Counted from the first letter of the stretch, positions 35,701 through 47,986 are shown. The stretch: DNA of 64,000 nt from Diphasiastrum complanatum (GCA_029204225.1 CM055095.1:10693471-10757470), one strand, 5' to 3'. Program-made: numbers and translations. The notes: a model not told the origin generated them from the sequence alone.

Positions 35701-35769
35701 ATAGTAGCGAGGAAGACCCTGTCTCTGAATCCTATTGGTCCATTATTTTCTCTCTTTTTATTCAAAGTT

Positions 35770-38700
35770 TATGAGCAGGGACATTCATGAACCTATTTAT
35801 GAACATAACCAATTTGCTTTATTGAAACAAGAAAATGAAGATCAGGAGCAACTGGAGTTGGTCCCTTTTTATAGTAGAGAGGAGGACCCTGGCCTCTGAA
35901 TCCTATTGGCCCATTCTTGCCTCTCTTTTTATCCAAATTGTGTGAGAACCATCAAAATTGGAAGGAGACCCAACTTTATTCACTAACTTGACATTTAGGC
36001 CATGCGACATTAAAAGTCCCCGAAAAGACGTAAAGTCCTTTTATTGACTTTTAACTAATGAATCAAATAACTATGTGATCATCGTGTTGGACATACACAT
36101 GCAAGGTGCCAAATCCCTCTCACTTATTAACTAGGGTTAGGGTTGCCTTGGGATCCGCAAAGCCTCCAACAGTAGTGGGTTTCTTTCCTTGCCTAGCCTG
36201 AATACAAGATATAGTGAATCTAGCATCATAGAGACGGAGTTACTTGTGACGCGTAGGTTCTTTCCCATGAGAGCGATAGTTATAGTTCAGATTTCAGCAT
36301 GAATGGAAGATCCAAACTCCAACTCTACATCCATTAACCCTATTATTTACAACTACGATCCATTAACTCTGTGATCCACAGCAAAGATAGCCTATTCCTC
36401 CTCTCTCTCTCTCTTTCTCTCTCATAAAAATTATAATAACATGCAATCCCAATAACAATCAGATCCAACAATAGGCAAAAATCCAAAGAAAGCATGAGAG
36501 ATGGAAAAGAAAACAGAAGAGCAAGGACATTCATCAACCCATTTCTGAAGAGAACCAATCGGCTTTATTGAAATGAGGAAATGAACATCAAGAGCAACTT
36601 GAGCTGGTCCCTTCTTATAGTAGAGAGTAGGACCTTGGTCTCTGAATCCTATTGGTCCATTCTTGTCTCTCTTTTTATTCAAATTTAAAAAAAGTGTGGA
36701 AACCATCAAAATTGGAGGGAAACCCTCAATCAGATTCAACAATTAGCAAAATCCAAAGAAAGCATGAGACATGGAAAAGGAAAGAAGAAGAGCAAGGACA
36801 TTCATCAACCCATTTCTGAAGAGAATCAATCTACATTATTGAAACGAGAAAATGAACATCAAGAGCAACTCGAGTTGGTCCCTTCTTATAGTAGCAAGGA
36901 GGACCCTGGCCTCTCAATCCTATTGGTCCATTATTGTCTCTCTTTTGATTCAAATTTTAGAAGAGTGTGAGAACCATCAAAATTGGAGAAAAATCCAACT
37001 TTATTCAGTAACTTGACATTTAGGCCCTACATAATTAAAAGTCTTGCAAAAAGGGCTAAAATCCTTTTATTGACTTTTAATTAATCAATCAAATAACTAT
37101 GATCATCGGGTTGGACTAGGGTTAGAGTTGCTTTGGGATCCGCAAAACCTCCAACAATAGTGGGTTTCTTTCCTTGCCTAACCTGAATCCAAGATCTAGT
37201 CACTCAAGCATCATAGAGACGGAGTTAGTTGTCACGCGTAAGTTCGTTCCCATGAGAGCGATAGTTTTAGTTCAGATTTCAGCATGAATGGAAGATCCAA
37301 ACTCTAACTCTACATCCATTAACCCTATTTTTTAACACTACGATCCAATAACTCTGCGATCCACAACAAAGATATCTTACACTTCCTCTCGTTCTCTTTC
37401 TCTCTCATAAAAAGTATAATAACATGCAATCCCAATAACAATCTGATCCAACAATTAGCAAAATTCAAAGAAAGCATGAGACATGGAAAAGGAAAGAAGA
37501 AGAGCAAGGACATTCGTCAACCCATTTATGAAGAGAACCAATCTACGTTATTGAAACGAGGAAATGAACATCAGGAGCAACTCGAGTTGGTCCCTTCTTA
37601 TTGTTGCAAGGAGCAACCTGGCCTCTCAATCCTATTGGTCCATTATTGCCTCTCTTTTGATTCAAATTTTAGAAGGGTGTGGGAACCATCAAAATTGGAG
37701 AAAAACCCAAGTTTATTCAATAACTTGACATTTAGGCCCTACGACAATAAAAGTCTCGCAAAAACGTAAAGTCCTTTTATTGACTTTAAATTAATCAATC
37801 AAATAACTATGTGATCATCAGGTTGGACTTACACATGCAAGGTGCCAAAATCCCACTCACTTATTGACTAGGGGTAGAGTTGCTTTGGGATCCGCAAACC
37901 CTCCAACAGTAGTGGGTTTCTTTCCTTGCCTAACCTGAATCCAAGATCGAGTCAATCTAGCATCATAGAGACGGAGGTAGTTGTCACGCGTAGGTTCGTT
38001 GCCATGAGAGCAACAGTTTTAGTTCAGATTTCAACATGAATGGAAGATCCAATCTCTAACTCTACATTCATTAACCCTATTCTTCAACACTACGATCCAC
38101 AACAAAGATAGCTTACACTTCTTCAGTGATAAAAAGTATAATAACATGCAATTCCAATGACAATCACATCCAACAATCAGCAATAATCCAAAGAAAGCAT
38201 GAGACATGGAAAAGGAAAGAAGAAGAACAAGGACATTCATCAACCCATTTCTGAAGAGAACCAATTTGCATCATTGAAACGAGGAAATGAACATCAGGAG
38301 CAACTCGAGTTGGTCCCTTCTTATAGTAGCAAGGAGGACCTTGGCCTCTCAATCCTATTGGTCCATTATTGCCACTCTTTTGATTCAAATTTTAGAAGAG
38401 TGTGGGAACCATCAAAATTGGAGGAAAACCCAACTTTATTCACTAACTTGACATATAGGCCCTACGAAATTAAAAGTCTCACAAAAAGGGCTAAATACTT
38501 TTATTGACTTTTAATTAATCAATCAAATAACTATGATCATCGGGTTGGTCTAGGGTTAGAGTTGCTTTGGGATCCGCAAACCCTCCAATAGTAGTGGGTT
38601 TCTTTCCTTGCCTAACCTGAATCCAAGATCTGGTCACTCAAGCATCATAGAGACGGAGTTAGTTGTCACGCGTAGATTCGTTCCCATGAGAGCGATAGTT

Positions 38701-40560
38701 TTAGTTCAGATTTCAGCATGAATGGAAGATCCAAACTCTAACTCTACATCCATTAACCCTATTCTTTAACACTATGATCCATTAACTCTAAGATCCACAA
38801 CAGATATATCTTACACTTTCTCTCTTTCTCTTTCTCTCTCATAAAAAGTATAATAACATGCAATCCCAAAAACAATCTGATCCAACAAATAGCAAAAATT
38901 CAAAGAAAGCATGAGAGATGGAAAAGGAAAGAAGAAGACCAAGAACATTCAACAACCCATTTCTGAAGAGAATCAATCTGCTTTATTGAAACGATAAAAT
39001 GAACATCAGAAGCAACTCGAGTTGGTCCCTTCTTATAGCCTCTCAATCCTATTGGTCCATTCTTCTCTCTCTTTTGATTCAAATTTTAGAAAAGTGTGGG
39101 AACCATCAAAGTTGGAGGAAAACCCAACTTTATTCACTAACTTGACATCTAGGCCCTGTGACATTAAAAGTCTCACAAAAAGTCATAAAGTCCTTTTATT
39201 GACTTTAAATTAATCAATCAAATAACTATGTGATCATCGGGTTGGACTTACACACGCAGGGTGCCAAAACCCCACTCACTTATTAACCAGGGATAGGGTT
39301 TCTTTTCTTGCCTAACATGAATCCAAGATCTAGTCAATCTGGCATTATAGAGACAGAGTTTGTTGTCACGCGCAGGTTCCTTCCCATGAGAGCGATAGTT
39401 TTAGTTCAAATTTCAGCATGAATGGAAGATCGAATCTCTAACTCTACATTCATTAACCCTATTCTTCAACACTACGATCCACAACAAAGATAGCTTACAC
39501 TTCTTCTCTCTCTTTCTCTCTCATAAAAAGTATAATAACATGCAATGCCAATAACAATCAGATCCAACAATTAGCAAAATCCATAGAAAGCATGAGAGAT
39601 GAAAAAGGAAAGAAGAAGAGCAAGGACATTCATGAACCTATTTCTAAACATAACCAATCTGCTTTATTGAAATGAGAAAATGAAGATCAGGAGGAACTCG
39701 AGTTGGTCTCTTTTTATAGTAGAGAGGAGGACCCTGGCCTCTGAATCCTATTGGCCCATTCTTGACTCTCTTTTTATTCAAATTGTGTGAGAACCATCAA
39801 AATTGGAAGGAGACCCAACTTTATTCACTAACTTGACATTTAGGCCCTGCGACATTAAAAGTCCCGCAAAAAGACGTAAAGTCCTTTTATTGACTTTTGA
39901 CTAATGAATCAAATAACTATGTGATCATCGTGTTGGACTTACACACGCAGGGTGCCAAATCTCTCTCACTTATTAACTAGGGTTAGGGTTGCCTTGAGAT
40001 CCGCAAAGCCTCCAACAGTAGTGGGTTTCTTTCCTTGCCTAGCCTGAATACAAGATATAGTGAATCTAGCATCATAGAGACGGAGTTACTTGTGACGCGT
40101 AGGTTCTTTCCCATGAGAGCGATAGTTATAGTTCAGATTTCAGCATGAATGGAAGATCCAAACTCCAACTCTACATCCATTAACCCTATTATTTACAAAT
40201 ACGATCCATTAACTCTGTGATCCACAACAAAGATAGCCTATTCTTCCTCTCTCTCTCTTTCTCTCTCATAAGAATTATAATAACATGCAATCCCAATAAC
40301 AATCAGATCCAACAATAGGCAAAAATCCAAAGAAAGCATGAGAGATGGAAAAGAAAGCAGAAGAGCAAGGACATTCATCAACCCATTTCTGAAGAGAATC
40401 AATCTGCTTTATTGAAATGAGAAAATGAACATCAAGAGCAACTTGAGCTGGTCCCTTCTCATAGTAGAGAGTAGGACCTTGGTCTCTGAATCCTATTGGT
40501 CCATTCTTGTCTCTCTTTTTATTCAAATTCTAAAAAATTTTGGAAACCATCAAAATTGGA
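35770..40560 (-). repeat. 3.85-kb higher-order repeat inside the LTR array
   Basis: Segments 35770-36720 and 39610-40560 share private variants absent elsewhere: GAACATAACCAAT, GTGTGAGAACCATC, GCCTAGCCTGAATACAAGATA, TTACTTGTGACGCG and GATAGTTATAGTTC. The offset is about 3846 bp. Another pair (35101 and 38622, GATCTGGTCACTCAAGC with a shared GGACTAGGG deletion) has an offset of about 3521 bp, so several overlapping duplications built the array. Confidence 0.75.
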
Positions 40561-41570
40561 GGGAAACCCAACTTTATTCACTAACTTGACATTTAGGCCC
40601 TACGACATCAAAACTCCCGCAAAAAGGCACAAAGTCCTTTTATTGACTTTTAACTAATAAATCGAATAACTATGTGATCATAGGGTTGGACTTACACAGG
40701 CAGGGTGCCAAATCCCTCTCACTTATTAACTAGGGTTAGGGTTGCCTTGAGATCTGTAAACCCTGCAACAGTAGTGGGTTTCTTTCCTTGCCTAACCTGA
40801 ATCCAAGATCTAGTCAATCGAGCATCATAGAGACGGAGTTAGTTGTCACGTGTAGGTTTGTTTCCATGAGAGCGATAGTTTTAGATCATATTTCAGCATG
40901 AATGGAAGATCCAATCTCTAACCCTACATCCATTAACCCAATTTTTTAACACTACGATCCACAACAAATATAGCTTACACTTCTTCAGTGATAAAAAGTA
41001 TAATAACATGCAATCCCAACTACAATCAGATCCAACAATTAGCAAAAATTCAAAGAAAGCATGAGAGATGGAAAAGAAAAGAAGAAGAGCAAGGACATTT
41101 TCATCAATCCATTTCTGATAGAATCAATTTTCTTTATTGAAACGAGGAAATGAATATCACCAGCAACTCGAGATGGTCCCTTCTTATAGTAGCGAGGAAG
41201 ATCCTGGCCTCTCAATCCTATTGGTCTATTTTTGCCTCTCTTTTGATTCAAATTTTAGAAAAGTGTGGGAACCATCAAAATTGGAGGAAAATCCAACTTT
41301 ACTCACTAACTTGACATTTAGGCCCTGCGACATTAAAAGTCTCGCAAAAGACCTAAAGTCCTTTTAACTCCATTCTTGCTTATCTTTTTATTTCAAATTT
41401 GAAAATTTTGCCTCAACTTTATTCATTAACTTGACATCTAGGCCCTGCGACATTAAAAGTCCCGCAAAAAGACCTAAAGTCCTTTTATTGACTTTTGACT
41501 AATCAATCAAATAACTATGTGATCATCGGGTTGGACTTACATACGCATGGTGCCAAATCCCTCTCACTTA

Positions 41571-42578
41571 ACGCTTTGAGATTCACATAGATCCTCAATT
41601 TCTCATTTATCTTAGGAACAATGACAATCGGTGAAATCCATTCAATGTGCTTGATCTCATAAATGAAATCGGCGTCAAGCAATCTCTAAAGTTTTTTCTT
41701 TATCAGGTCTGCCACATTAGGATTACAGCGATAGAACTTTGTAACCTTTGGAACTGCATCAGGTACAAAAGGTATGGTATGTTCAATCACTGATGTCGGA
41801 ATACCCTTCAGATCTTGATAAGTCCATGCAAAGCAATCTTGATGCTTAATAAGTAACATGCGTAGAGCTTGATATTGTTTAGGAGTAAGTTGTGATCCAA
41901 CTTGTACAATTTGATCCGGTTCTCTTGGTTGGGCATTCAAGGCATGTGTCCTAGCTGGGCCATCATAAATCTCTTTAGAGGCCGGCATGTGTTCTTCAGG
42001 TTCACGATGTTCTTTAGGTAATATGATAACCACATCATCCAATGTATCACGTTTAAAACGCTAGAGCATATCATGTTGGACTACATCTGCTGGTTCATTT
42101 TTTAAAGGACTTGTCTTGGATCTTCGCTTAGCCTTCTTAGCAGGATTTGATCATGGCGGTGATGACTTCGGATAAGATAAATATTTCTTCAAAGATGAAG
42201 ACTTCCTAGACGATAATGCCTTACTAGAATTCTGACTTGAAGAATCATCATCGACTTTTCCTTTGCCTTTATCCAATAAGGGTGGCACTTTCTTTGAATC
42301 AATCTTTTGATGGAGATTTTCTCATTTCAGGACCATATTATAATGTTGCTTAGTTTGTTTCTTCATCATAGATCCTATAATCCTATCTTCCTTCAATATA
42401 ACTGTTTGGGCGGCTTTATTGTTGGTTCATCATGAACATTATGCACTCCAAATCTGGTCGGACCCATATGATTTAGAATATGCTATTTCGTAAGTTCAGC
42501 ATTGCCATCATAAGTCAAGGCATGACTCATAGGAATGAGTTCATCCTCAATCAGATCTGGTATAGGTTCTGTTGATAT
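41571..42578 (-). pseudogene. Gypsy copy 2: pre-RT spacer and RT start
   Basis: The 118-codon frame at 41686-42042 (DDVVIILPKEHREPEEHMP, QDCFAWTYQDLKGIPTSVIE, PFVPDAVPKVTKFYRCNPN) is the RT N-terminal approach. It continues in shifted frames to the block NFIYEIKH..SPIVIVPKINE..LNLKA, where it is cut at 41571 and joined to the LTR array. The spacer (42050-42580) repeats the NAELT..HM and DEPTIKPP blocks with frameshifts. Confidence 0.85.
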
Positions 42579-43178
42579 CTAGGCTACATTCAGCACATTT
42601 AGTGGAAACGTGATTGGTATATCCAAAGTTTGATCTAACAAAGAAATCTCGCTCAAATCTGATTGATTATCTTGTTGACACATGTATCCTGCTGTACAGT
42701 CAATTGTTGCAAGACCTTCATTCCAATTGACAGTATCCGTTTGAGAATCGTAATGAACTCTCAATTTTTTCACTGGTTGATCACTAGTGTGATCCGTTGT
42801 GGACAAATCGTCATCCTCTTTATGAACCACTGGTTTGATAGTCCATGTTGTAGGATCAACTTTAACTACACATTCATGATTTTTGAAAGTGATTTTTCTG
42901 GTACCCCAGTTATGAATTACTTGCACAACTCGTAACCATGGACGTCCCAATAGATCTCGGTAGACATTTGGTGCTTCTGGTAAGTCTAGCACTACGAAAG
43001 TAATGACGAACTGTACTCCGGCAATTTTGACAGGTACATCTTCCACCATTCCTCGTGGACGAACTGCCTTTTGATCAGCTAGCTTAATAGCAAAAGTAGT
43101 AGGGTTAATCTTTGTAAGGCCCCATTTCGCACATAGCTTTGTAGAAATCAGGTTAACTCTTGAACCGCCATCTATCAC
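42579..43178 (-). pseudogene. Gypsy copy 2 protease region, longest open frame
   Basis: 199 codons open from MIDGGSRVNLISTKLCAKWG through the flap (KAVRPRGMVEDVPVKIAGVQ), the post-protease block APNVYRDLLGRPWLRVVQVI, and an acidic spacer (EDDDLSTTDHTSDQPVKK; DNQSDLSEISLLDQTLDIP). The start used here is only the first Met in the frame; the true polyprotein would enter from upstream, where a frameshift breaks it. DGGS is the active-site variant of this family. Confidence 0.85.
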
Positions 43179-43705
43179 AACTTCTTCTTTAGAAAACTGT
43201 CTATGATGTATCGGTAGATTGACATTCTTTTGTTCACTTTTCCAAGCAGCTCCAACATGGAGTACTTCATTAGATTCTTCAAATCCAGCACAAAAAAGTG
43301 GCTCCTAAGACTTCTTTTGCTTTTGGCACCAACTTCAAGAACTCTCCCAATGAGATATTGATCTTGCTAGACAAAATGTTCATGAGCAGTTATGTTTGCA
43401 GTGCTTCCGGTTCAATCATCTTGAAGGGTTCTTCATGATGATGTAACTGATCATTCACATCCGCACGTAAATTTCTTGGAGGCTGCAATGATGAAGACTG
43501 AACTTCAGTTGTTGCTTAAGTAGCTTCAAGCTCCTCTTCTTCTTGCAGATGTTTAATCCACTGCCGCATATTTTGATATCTTTGTTTTTCTATATTAAGA
43601 TTTGGATAGACTCCGAATGTTGTTGGTATATCGTTTAATGGTATAGAATCAGCAGGTACTAGATCCATTACTGGTTCTTTTTGCTTTTATGCTATGGTGA
43701 CCACC
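43179..43705 (-). pseudogene. Gypsy copy 2: Gag-protease linker
   Basis: Matches the linker of copies 1 and 3 (AWKSEQKNVNLPIHH.., LVPKAKEVL, the His-rich DQLHHHEEPFK) with stops. It ends after GGTGACCACC at 43705, where the sequence jumps into an LTR unit. Gag and knuckles of this copy are absent. Confidence 0.75.
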
Positions 43706-43994
43706 TTCAAATTTTAAAAAAATGTGGGAACCATCAAAATTGGAGGGAAACCCAACTTTATTCACTAACTTGACATTTAGACCCTGCGACATTAAAAGTC
43801 CCACAAAAAGGCCTAAAGTCCTTTTATTGACTTTTAACTAATCAATCAAATAACGATGTGATCATCGGGACTTTTGATTAATCAATCAAATAACTATGTG
43901 ATCATCGGGTTGGACTTACACACGCAGGGTGCCAAATCCCTTTCACTTATTAATTAGGGAGCGAGTTGCCTTGGGATCCGCATACCCTCCAATA
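43706..43994 (-). mobile_element. Truncated 3' LTR of gypsy copy 3
   Basis: On the minus strand the LTR starts at 43994 (TATTGGAGGG, a mutated TGTTGGAGGG) immediately after a polypurine tract. It covers the first 290 bp of the unit, then is cut and fused to copy 2. A short internal duplication repeats ATCAATCAAATAAC..GTGATCATCGGG around 43840-43908. Confidence 0.8.
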
Positions 43995-44010
43995 GTATCC
44001 CCCACCAAAA
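43995..44010 (-). other. Polypurine tract of gypsy copy 3
   Basis: TTTTGGTGGGGGATAC on the minus strand, directly before the LTR start. This is the plus-strand primer position of LTR retrotransposons. Confidence 0.8.
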
Positions 44011-44126
44011 CTGGTGGCGGTCCCACGACACCTGCAATATGCAGTTATGGGTGACTTTTATTGGCTTTGTGCCGAGTCTTGATTAAATGGTGCTGCACCT
44101 TCTCCATAAAATTGAGACGTGCAGTT

Positions 44127-44872
44127 CTAAATTTCAAATTGTGTGGCAGAAAACAACGGTGGGCTTCGACAATCCACAATAACTTTGATCGTAGAATAGT
44201 CTGAGGTAGTAGCATGTCTCGATATCACATGTCCAAGCACAACTCTGTAGGATATCCATATCTGACATTTTTCTGGATTTAGAGAAATCTGATATTTGCG
44301 ACATCTTTCAAATACTTTCTCCAATCGATTCAGGTGGTCTGCATCTATACTATGGACTCCTAGGTCATCCAAGTAAATTTCAAAAAAAATTTGTAGATAA
44401 TCTTTAAAAGCAAATTGCATTACTCTTTGGAATGAACTTGGTGCATTATAGACTCCAAACGGCATTACTTTGTAAGCATAGGTGTCCCATTCTGTTGCAA
44501 AAGCAATTTTGTGGTGATCGGCAGGTGCAATCTTAACCTGGTTGTAACCACTAAATCCATCCAAGAAACTATAAGCCTTTGTTCTGTCAAGGCGATCCAA
44601 AATGCTTTCAGTAAAAGGTAACAGAAAGTGATCCTTCCGCGTCACTTTGTTCAACGCTTTGAGATTCACACAGATCCGCGATTTCTCATTTTCTTAGAAA
44701 CAATGACAATCGGTGAAATCCATTCAGTGTGCTCAATCTCATAAATGAAATTGGCGTCAAGCAATCTTTGAAGTTCTCTCTTTATCAGGTCCACCACATT
44801 AGGATTACATCTATAGAACTTTGTAGCCTTTGGAACTGCATCAGGTACTAAAGGTATGCTACGTTTAATCAC
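44127..44872 (-). pseudogene. Gypsy copy 3 reverse transcriptase
   Basis: Two overlapping frames. 44872-44666 reads PLVPDAVPKATKFYRCNPN and TEWISPIVIVSKKM. The next, 44669-44127 (180 codons), reads LNKVTRKDHFLLPFTESILD, the catalytic SFLDGFSGYNQVKI (D37), FATEWDTYAYKVMPFGVYNA and the active-site YLDD (Y99-D102), then NPEKCQ and VVLGHVIS. After VLGHVIS about 25 residues follow, then a stop, and only 117 bp remain before the polypurine tract. RNase H and integrase are therefore entirely absent. A one-base shift separates the two frames. Confidence 0.9.
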
Positions 44873-44889
44873 TGATGTCGAAATACCCT

Positions 44890-45889
44890 TCAGATCTTGA
44901 TAAGTCCATGCAAAGCAATCTTGTTACTTAATAAGTAACATGCGTAGTGCTTGATATTGTTCAGGAGTAAGTTGTGATCCAAATTGTACAATTTTTTCAG
45001 TTCTCCTGGTGCGGCAAGATTCATTGGTTGTGTCCTAGCCGGGCTATCGTAAACCTCTTTAGAGTGTGGCATGTGTTCTTGATGTTCATGATGTGCTTTA
45101 GGTAACATGATAACCACATCATCTAGTGTATAACGTTCAAAATGCTCGGGCATATCAAGTTGGACTACATCTGTTTGTTCTTTTTCGAAAGGACTTGTCT
45201 TGGATCTTCGCTTAGCCTTCTTAACATGAATTGATCGTGGAGGTGATGACTTCGGAGAAGTAAATTTTTCTTCAAAGGTGAAGACCTCCTAGACGATGAT
45301 GTCTTACTAAAATTCTAACCTGAACAATCATCCTCGACTTTTCCTTTGCCTTTATCCAATAAGGGTGGCACTTTCTTTGAATCAATCTTTTGAGGGAGAT
45401 TTTCCCATTTCAGGACCGTATTATAATGTTGCTTAGCTTGTTTTTTCGTCATCGATCCTGTGATCCTATCTTCCTTCAATATAACTGCTTTGGGAGGTTT
45501 TATTGTTGGTTCTTCAGGAACATTACCCACTCCAAATTTGGTCAAAGCCATATGATTTAGAATCTGCTCATCCGTAAGTTCAGCATTGCCATCATACGTC
45601 GAGGCATGACTCATAGGAATAAGTTTATCCTCAATCCTATGATCCTATCTTCCTTCAATATAACTACTTTGGGCGGCTTTATTGTTGGTTCATCATGAAC
45701 ATTATGCACTCCAAATCTGGTCGGACCCATATGATTTAGAATCTGCTCATCCGTAAGTTCGGCATTGCCATCATAAGTCAAGGCATAACTCATAGGAATG
45801 AGTTCATCCTCAATCGGATCTGGTATTTGTTCTATTGATATCCAGGCTACATTCAACACATTTAGTAGAAACATGATTGGTGTATCCAA
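44890..45889 (-). pseudogene. Gypsy copy 3 pre-RT spacer with internal duplication
   Basis: Frames 44890-45153 (YTLDDVVIMLPKAHHEHQE), 45315-45614 and 45611-45889. The last two are two versions of the same segment: one reads NVPEEPTIKPPKAVILKEDR as in copy 1, the other NVHDEPTIKPPKVVILKEDR, closer to copy 2. The duplication is about 180 bp with its joint near 45636, and suggests recombination between diverged copies. Confidence 0.85.
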
Positions 45890-46971
45890 AGTTCAATCTA
45901 ACAAGGAAATCTCGCTCAAATCTGATTGATTATCTTGTTGACACATGTATTCTACTCTACAGTCAATCGTTGCAAGAGGTATCCATTTGAGAATCGTAAT
46001 GAACTCCCAATTTTTTTGTTGGTCAATCACAAGTGTGATCTGTTGTTGACGAATTGTCATCCTCTTTTTGAACCACTAGTTTGATAGTCCATGTTGTAGG
46101 ATCAACTTTAACTGCACGTTCACGATTTTCAAAAGTGATTTTTCCGGTATGCCAGTTATGAATTACTTGCGCAACTCATAACCATGGACGTCCCAATAGA
46201 ACTCGGTAGACATTTGGCGCTCTTGATAAGTCCATCAATACAAAAGTAATGACGAACTATACTCCCACAATTCTGACAGGTATATCTTCCACCATTCCTC
46301 GTGGACGAACTCTCGTTTGATCAGCTAGCTTAATAGCAAAAATAGCAGGCTTAATCTTTGTAAGGCCGCATTTTGCGCGTAGCTTTGTATAGATCAGGGT
46401 AACTCCTGAACCGCCATCTATCACGAGTGCTTCTTTAGGAAATTGTTTATGCTGTATCGGTAGAGTGATATTCTTTTGTTTACTTTCCCAAGCGGCTCCA
46501 ACATGGAGTACCTCGTTAGATTCTTCAAATCCAGCACAAAAAAGGTGGCTCTTGATGGACTTTTGGTTCTTCTTGAGCTAACTTTTGTGCTAAGACTTCT
46601 TTTGCTTTTGGCACCAGCTTCAAGAACTCTCCCAATGAGATATTGATCTTACTAGACAAAATGTTCATGAGCAGTTCTGTTGGCAGTGCTTCCGGTTCAA
46701 TTATCTTGAAGGGTTCTTCATGATGATGTAACTGATCATTCATATCCGTACGTAAATTTCTTGGAGGCTACAATGATGAAGACTGAACTTCAATTGTTGC
46801 TTAAGCAGCTTCAAGCTCCTCTTCTTCTTGTAGATGTTTGATCCACTACCTCATATTCTGATATCTTCATTTTTCTGTATTAAGATTTGGATAGACTCTG
46901 GATGTTGTTGGTATATCGTTCAATGGTATAGAATCAGCAGGTATTGGATCCACTACTGGTTCTTTTTGCTT
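45890..46971 (-). pseudogene. Gypsy copy 3 protease region, degenerate
   Basis: Minus-strand sequence matches copies 1 and 2: the DGGSGVTLI-type protease block near 46400-46420, the flap and LGRPWL-like region near 46190, and the linker frame 46525-46743 (NDQLHHHEEPFKIIEPEALP, LVPKAKEVLAQKLAQEEPKV). Several stops and frameshifts. Confidence 0.75.
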
Positions 46972-47334
46972 CTATGCTATGGTGACCACCATCAAGGGTG
47001 CACTTGGTTTATTCGGAGCTACTGGTCTTTGCTTGATTGTTATCAAATTTACAGGCGCTATAGCTGATGGTGGCTTCGGTCTTGCTGGACAGTCTATATA
47101 GCAATGCCCATAACCACAGTCATGACAGAATAGTACAAATTTGTCTTTATTTGGACATTCTGCAACTATGTGATTTTCTCCACATGAAAAACATCCAAGT
47201 GGTGCTCTGGTCCAATTTTTTGGGGCTTGTTGTTGAGCGGCAGCATAAATGACATACTGTTTTGAAGATCCACCTTCTTGATCATTACCATAGTTCCATT
47301 GCGCAACACTTCCATAAGGTTCTGGTTCCATCAA
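46972..47334 (-). pseudogene. Gypsy copy 3 Gag, knuckles 3 and 4
   Basis: The 120-codon frame has knuckle 3 (C48, C51, H55, C60; CFSCGENHIVAEC) and knuckle 4 (C70, C73, H77, C82; CHDCGYGHCYIDC), followed by a Pro-rich tail. Both have three residues, not four, between the second Cys and the His. They would bind nucleic acid in the packaged particle. Confidence 0.85.
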
Positions 47335-47435
47335 ATTAGCGGACGGAGCGGAGTGCTTTGGTGGGGCAGATAAAGATAAACGTTCAGAGTATCCAAGAGC
47401 AGATTGTCATGGTCTTGCTGCTGGATTTCCTTATA

Positions 47436-47924
47436 CTATGGTTCTCGATATCCCATCTGGGCATACCGTTGTTGAATTATCTGAGGGGTGAAGTTGCAAA
47501 AAGCAGTCTCATGATCAGGTGAATTACACAGATGGCAAACACTAAGTTCCATTTGTTTTTTCAATTGAGGACACTCGTTTAGTGTGTGATTCCCTGTACA
47601 AATAGAACACCAGACATTTTTCCTAGTAGGAAAAATCTTTGCAAACTTTTTAGGTTCCTTGTTTGCTTCCGAGTGGCAATTTTCCAATGCTTTGATCTTC
47701 TCATCAAATTGTGACTGCAACGTTTCCATCTGTTTTTGCTGGTTCTTCCCAAGTTTCTCGGACTCATTGAGCATCATTTCTTTAGTAGCGTTGGCATTCG
47801 TTGATGCAATAGTGGTGGATGTCGTAGTAGTCTGCCTTGTTGTATAAGACAACATACTGATATTCGGCTCATCATTTGAATCTTCATCCTCCTCCCGAAT
47901 TGCATCATCCACCACATTTTGCAA
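47436..47924 (-). pseudogene. Gypsy copy 3 Gag middle, coiled coil and knuckles 1 and 2
   Basis: The 162-codon frame has an acidic start (DDAIREEDEDSNDEP), a Thr-rich patch, a coiled-coil-like stretch (residues about 50-85, KLGKNQQKQMETLQSQFDEK), then knuckle 1 (C106, C109, H113, C118; WCSICTGNHTLNEC) and knuckle 2 (C130, C133, H138, C143; CHLCNSPDHETAFC). The frame is broken from the Gag N-part by a shift near 47950 and from knuckles 3-4 near 47436. Confidence 0.85.
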
Positions 47925-47986
47925 GAGTGCATACTCATTATGGCGTTTCAGCCACGTCTGATCTGTTTAGGTAGACCTAACAGAAA

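Larger units (their letters stand above)
27585..41570 (-). repeat. Tandem array of gypsy LTR units, about 14 kb
   Basis: About 21 head-to-tail full or partial copies, mostly 725-765 bp, of a unit that matches the LTR at 49980-50738. Recurring landmarks are AGTAGTGGGTTTCTTTCC (unit end), GATAGTTTTAGTTCAGATTTC, GGAGGACCCTGGCCTCT (near 28126, 28890, 29632, 30371, 30820, 31565, 32289, 32743, 33477, 34407, 35323, 35712, 35882, 36632, 36900, 37614, 38338, 39731, 40473, 41205) and GTGATCATCGGGTTGG. On the minus strand one unit ends ..AACCCACTAC and the next begins TGTTG(G/C)AGGG, the LTR start, with no internal region or primer site between. Short and compound units mark secondary deletions and duplications. 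Confidence 0.9.

Noticed and set aside
27585-41570. CRISPR-like array because of regular spacing
   Set aside because: Units are about 740 bp of continuous homologous sequence with no short-repeat/unique-spacer pattern, and the setting is eukaryotic.
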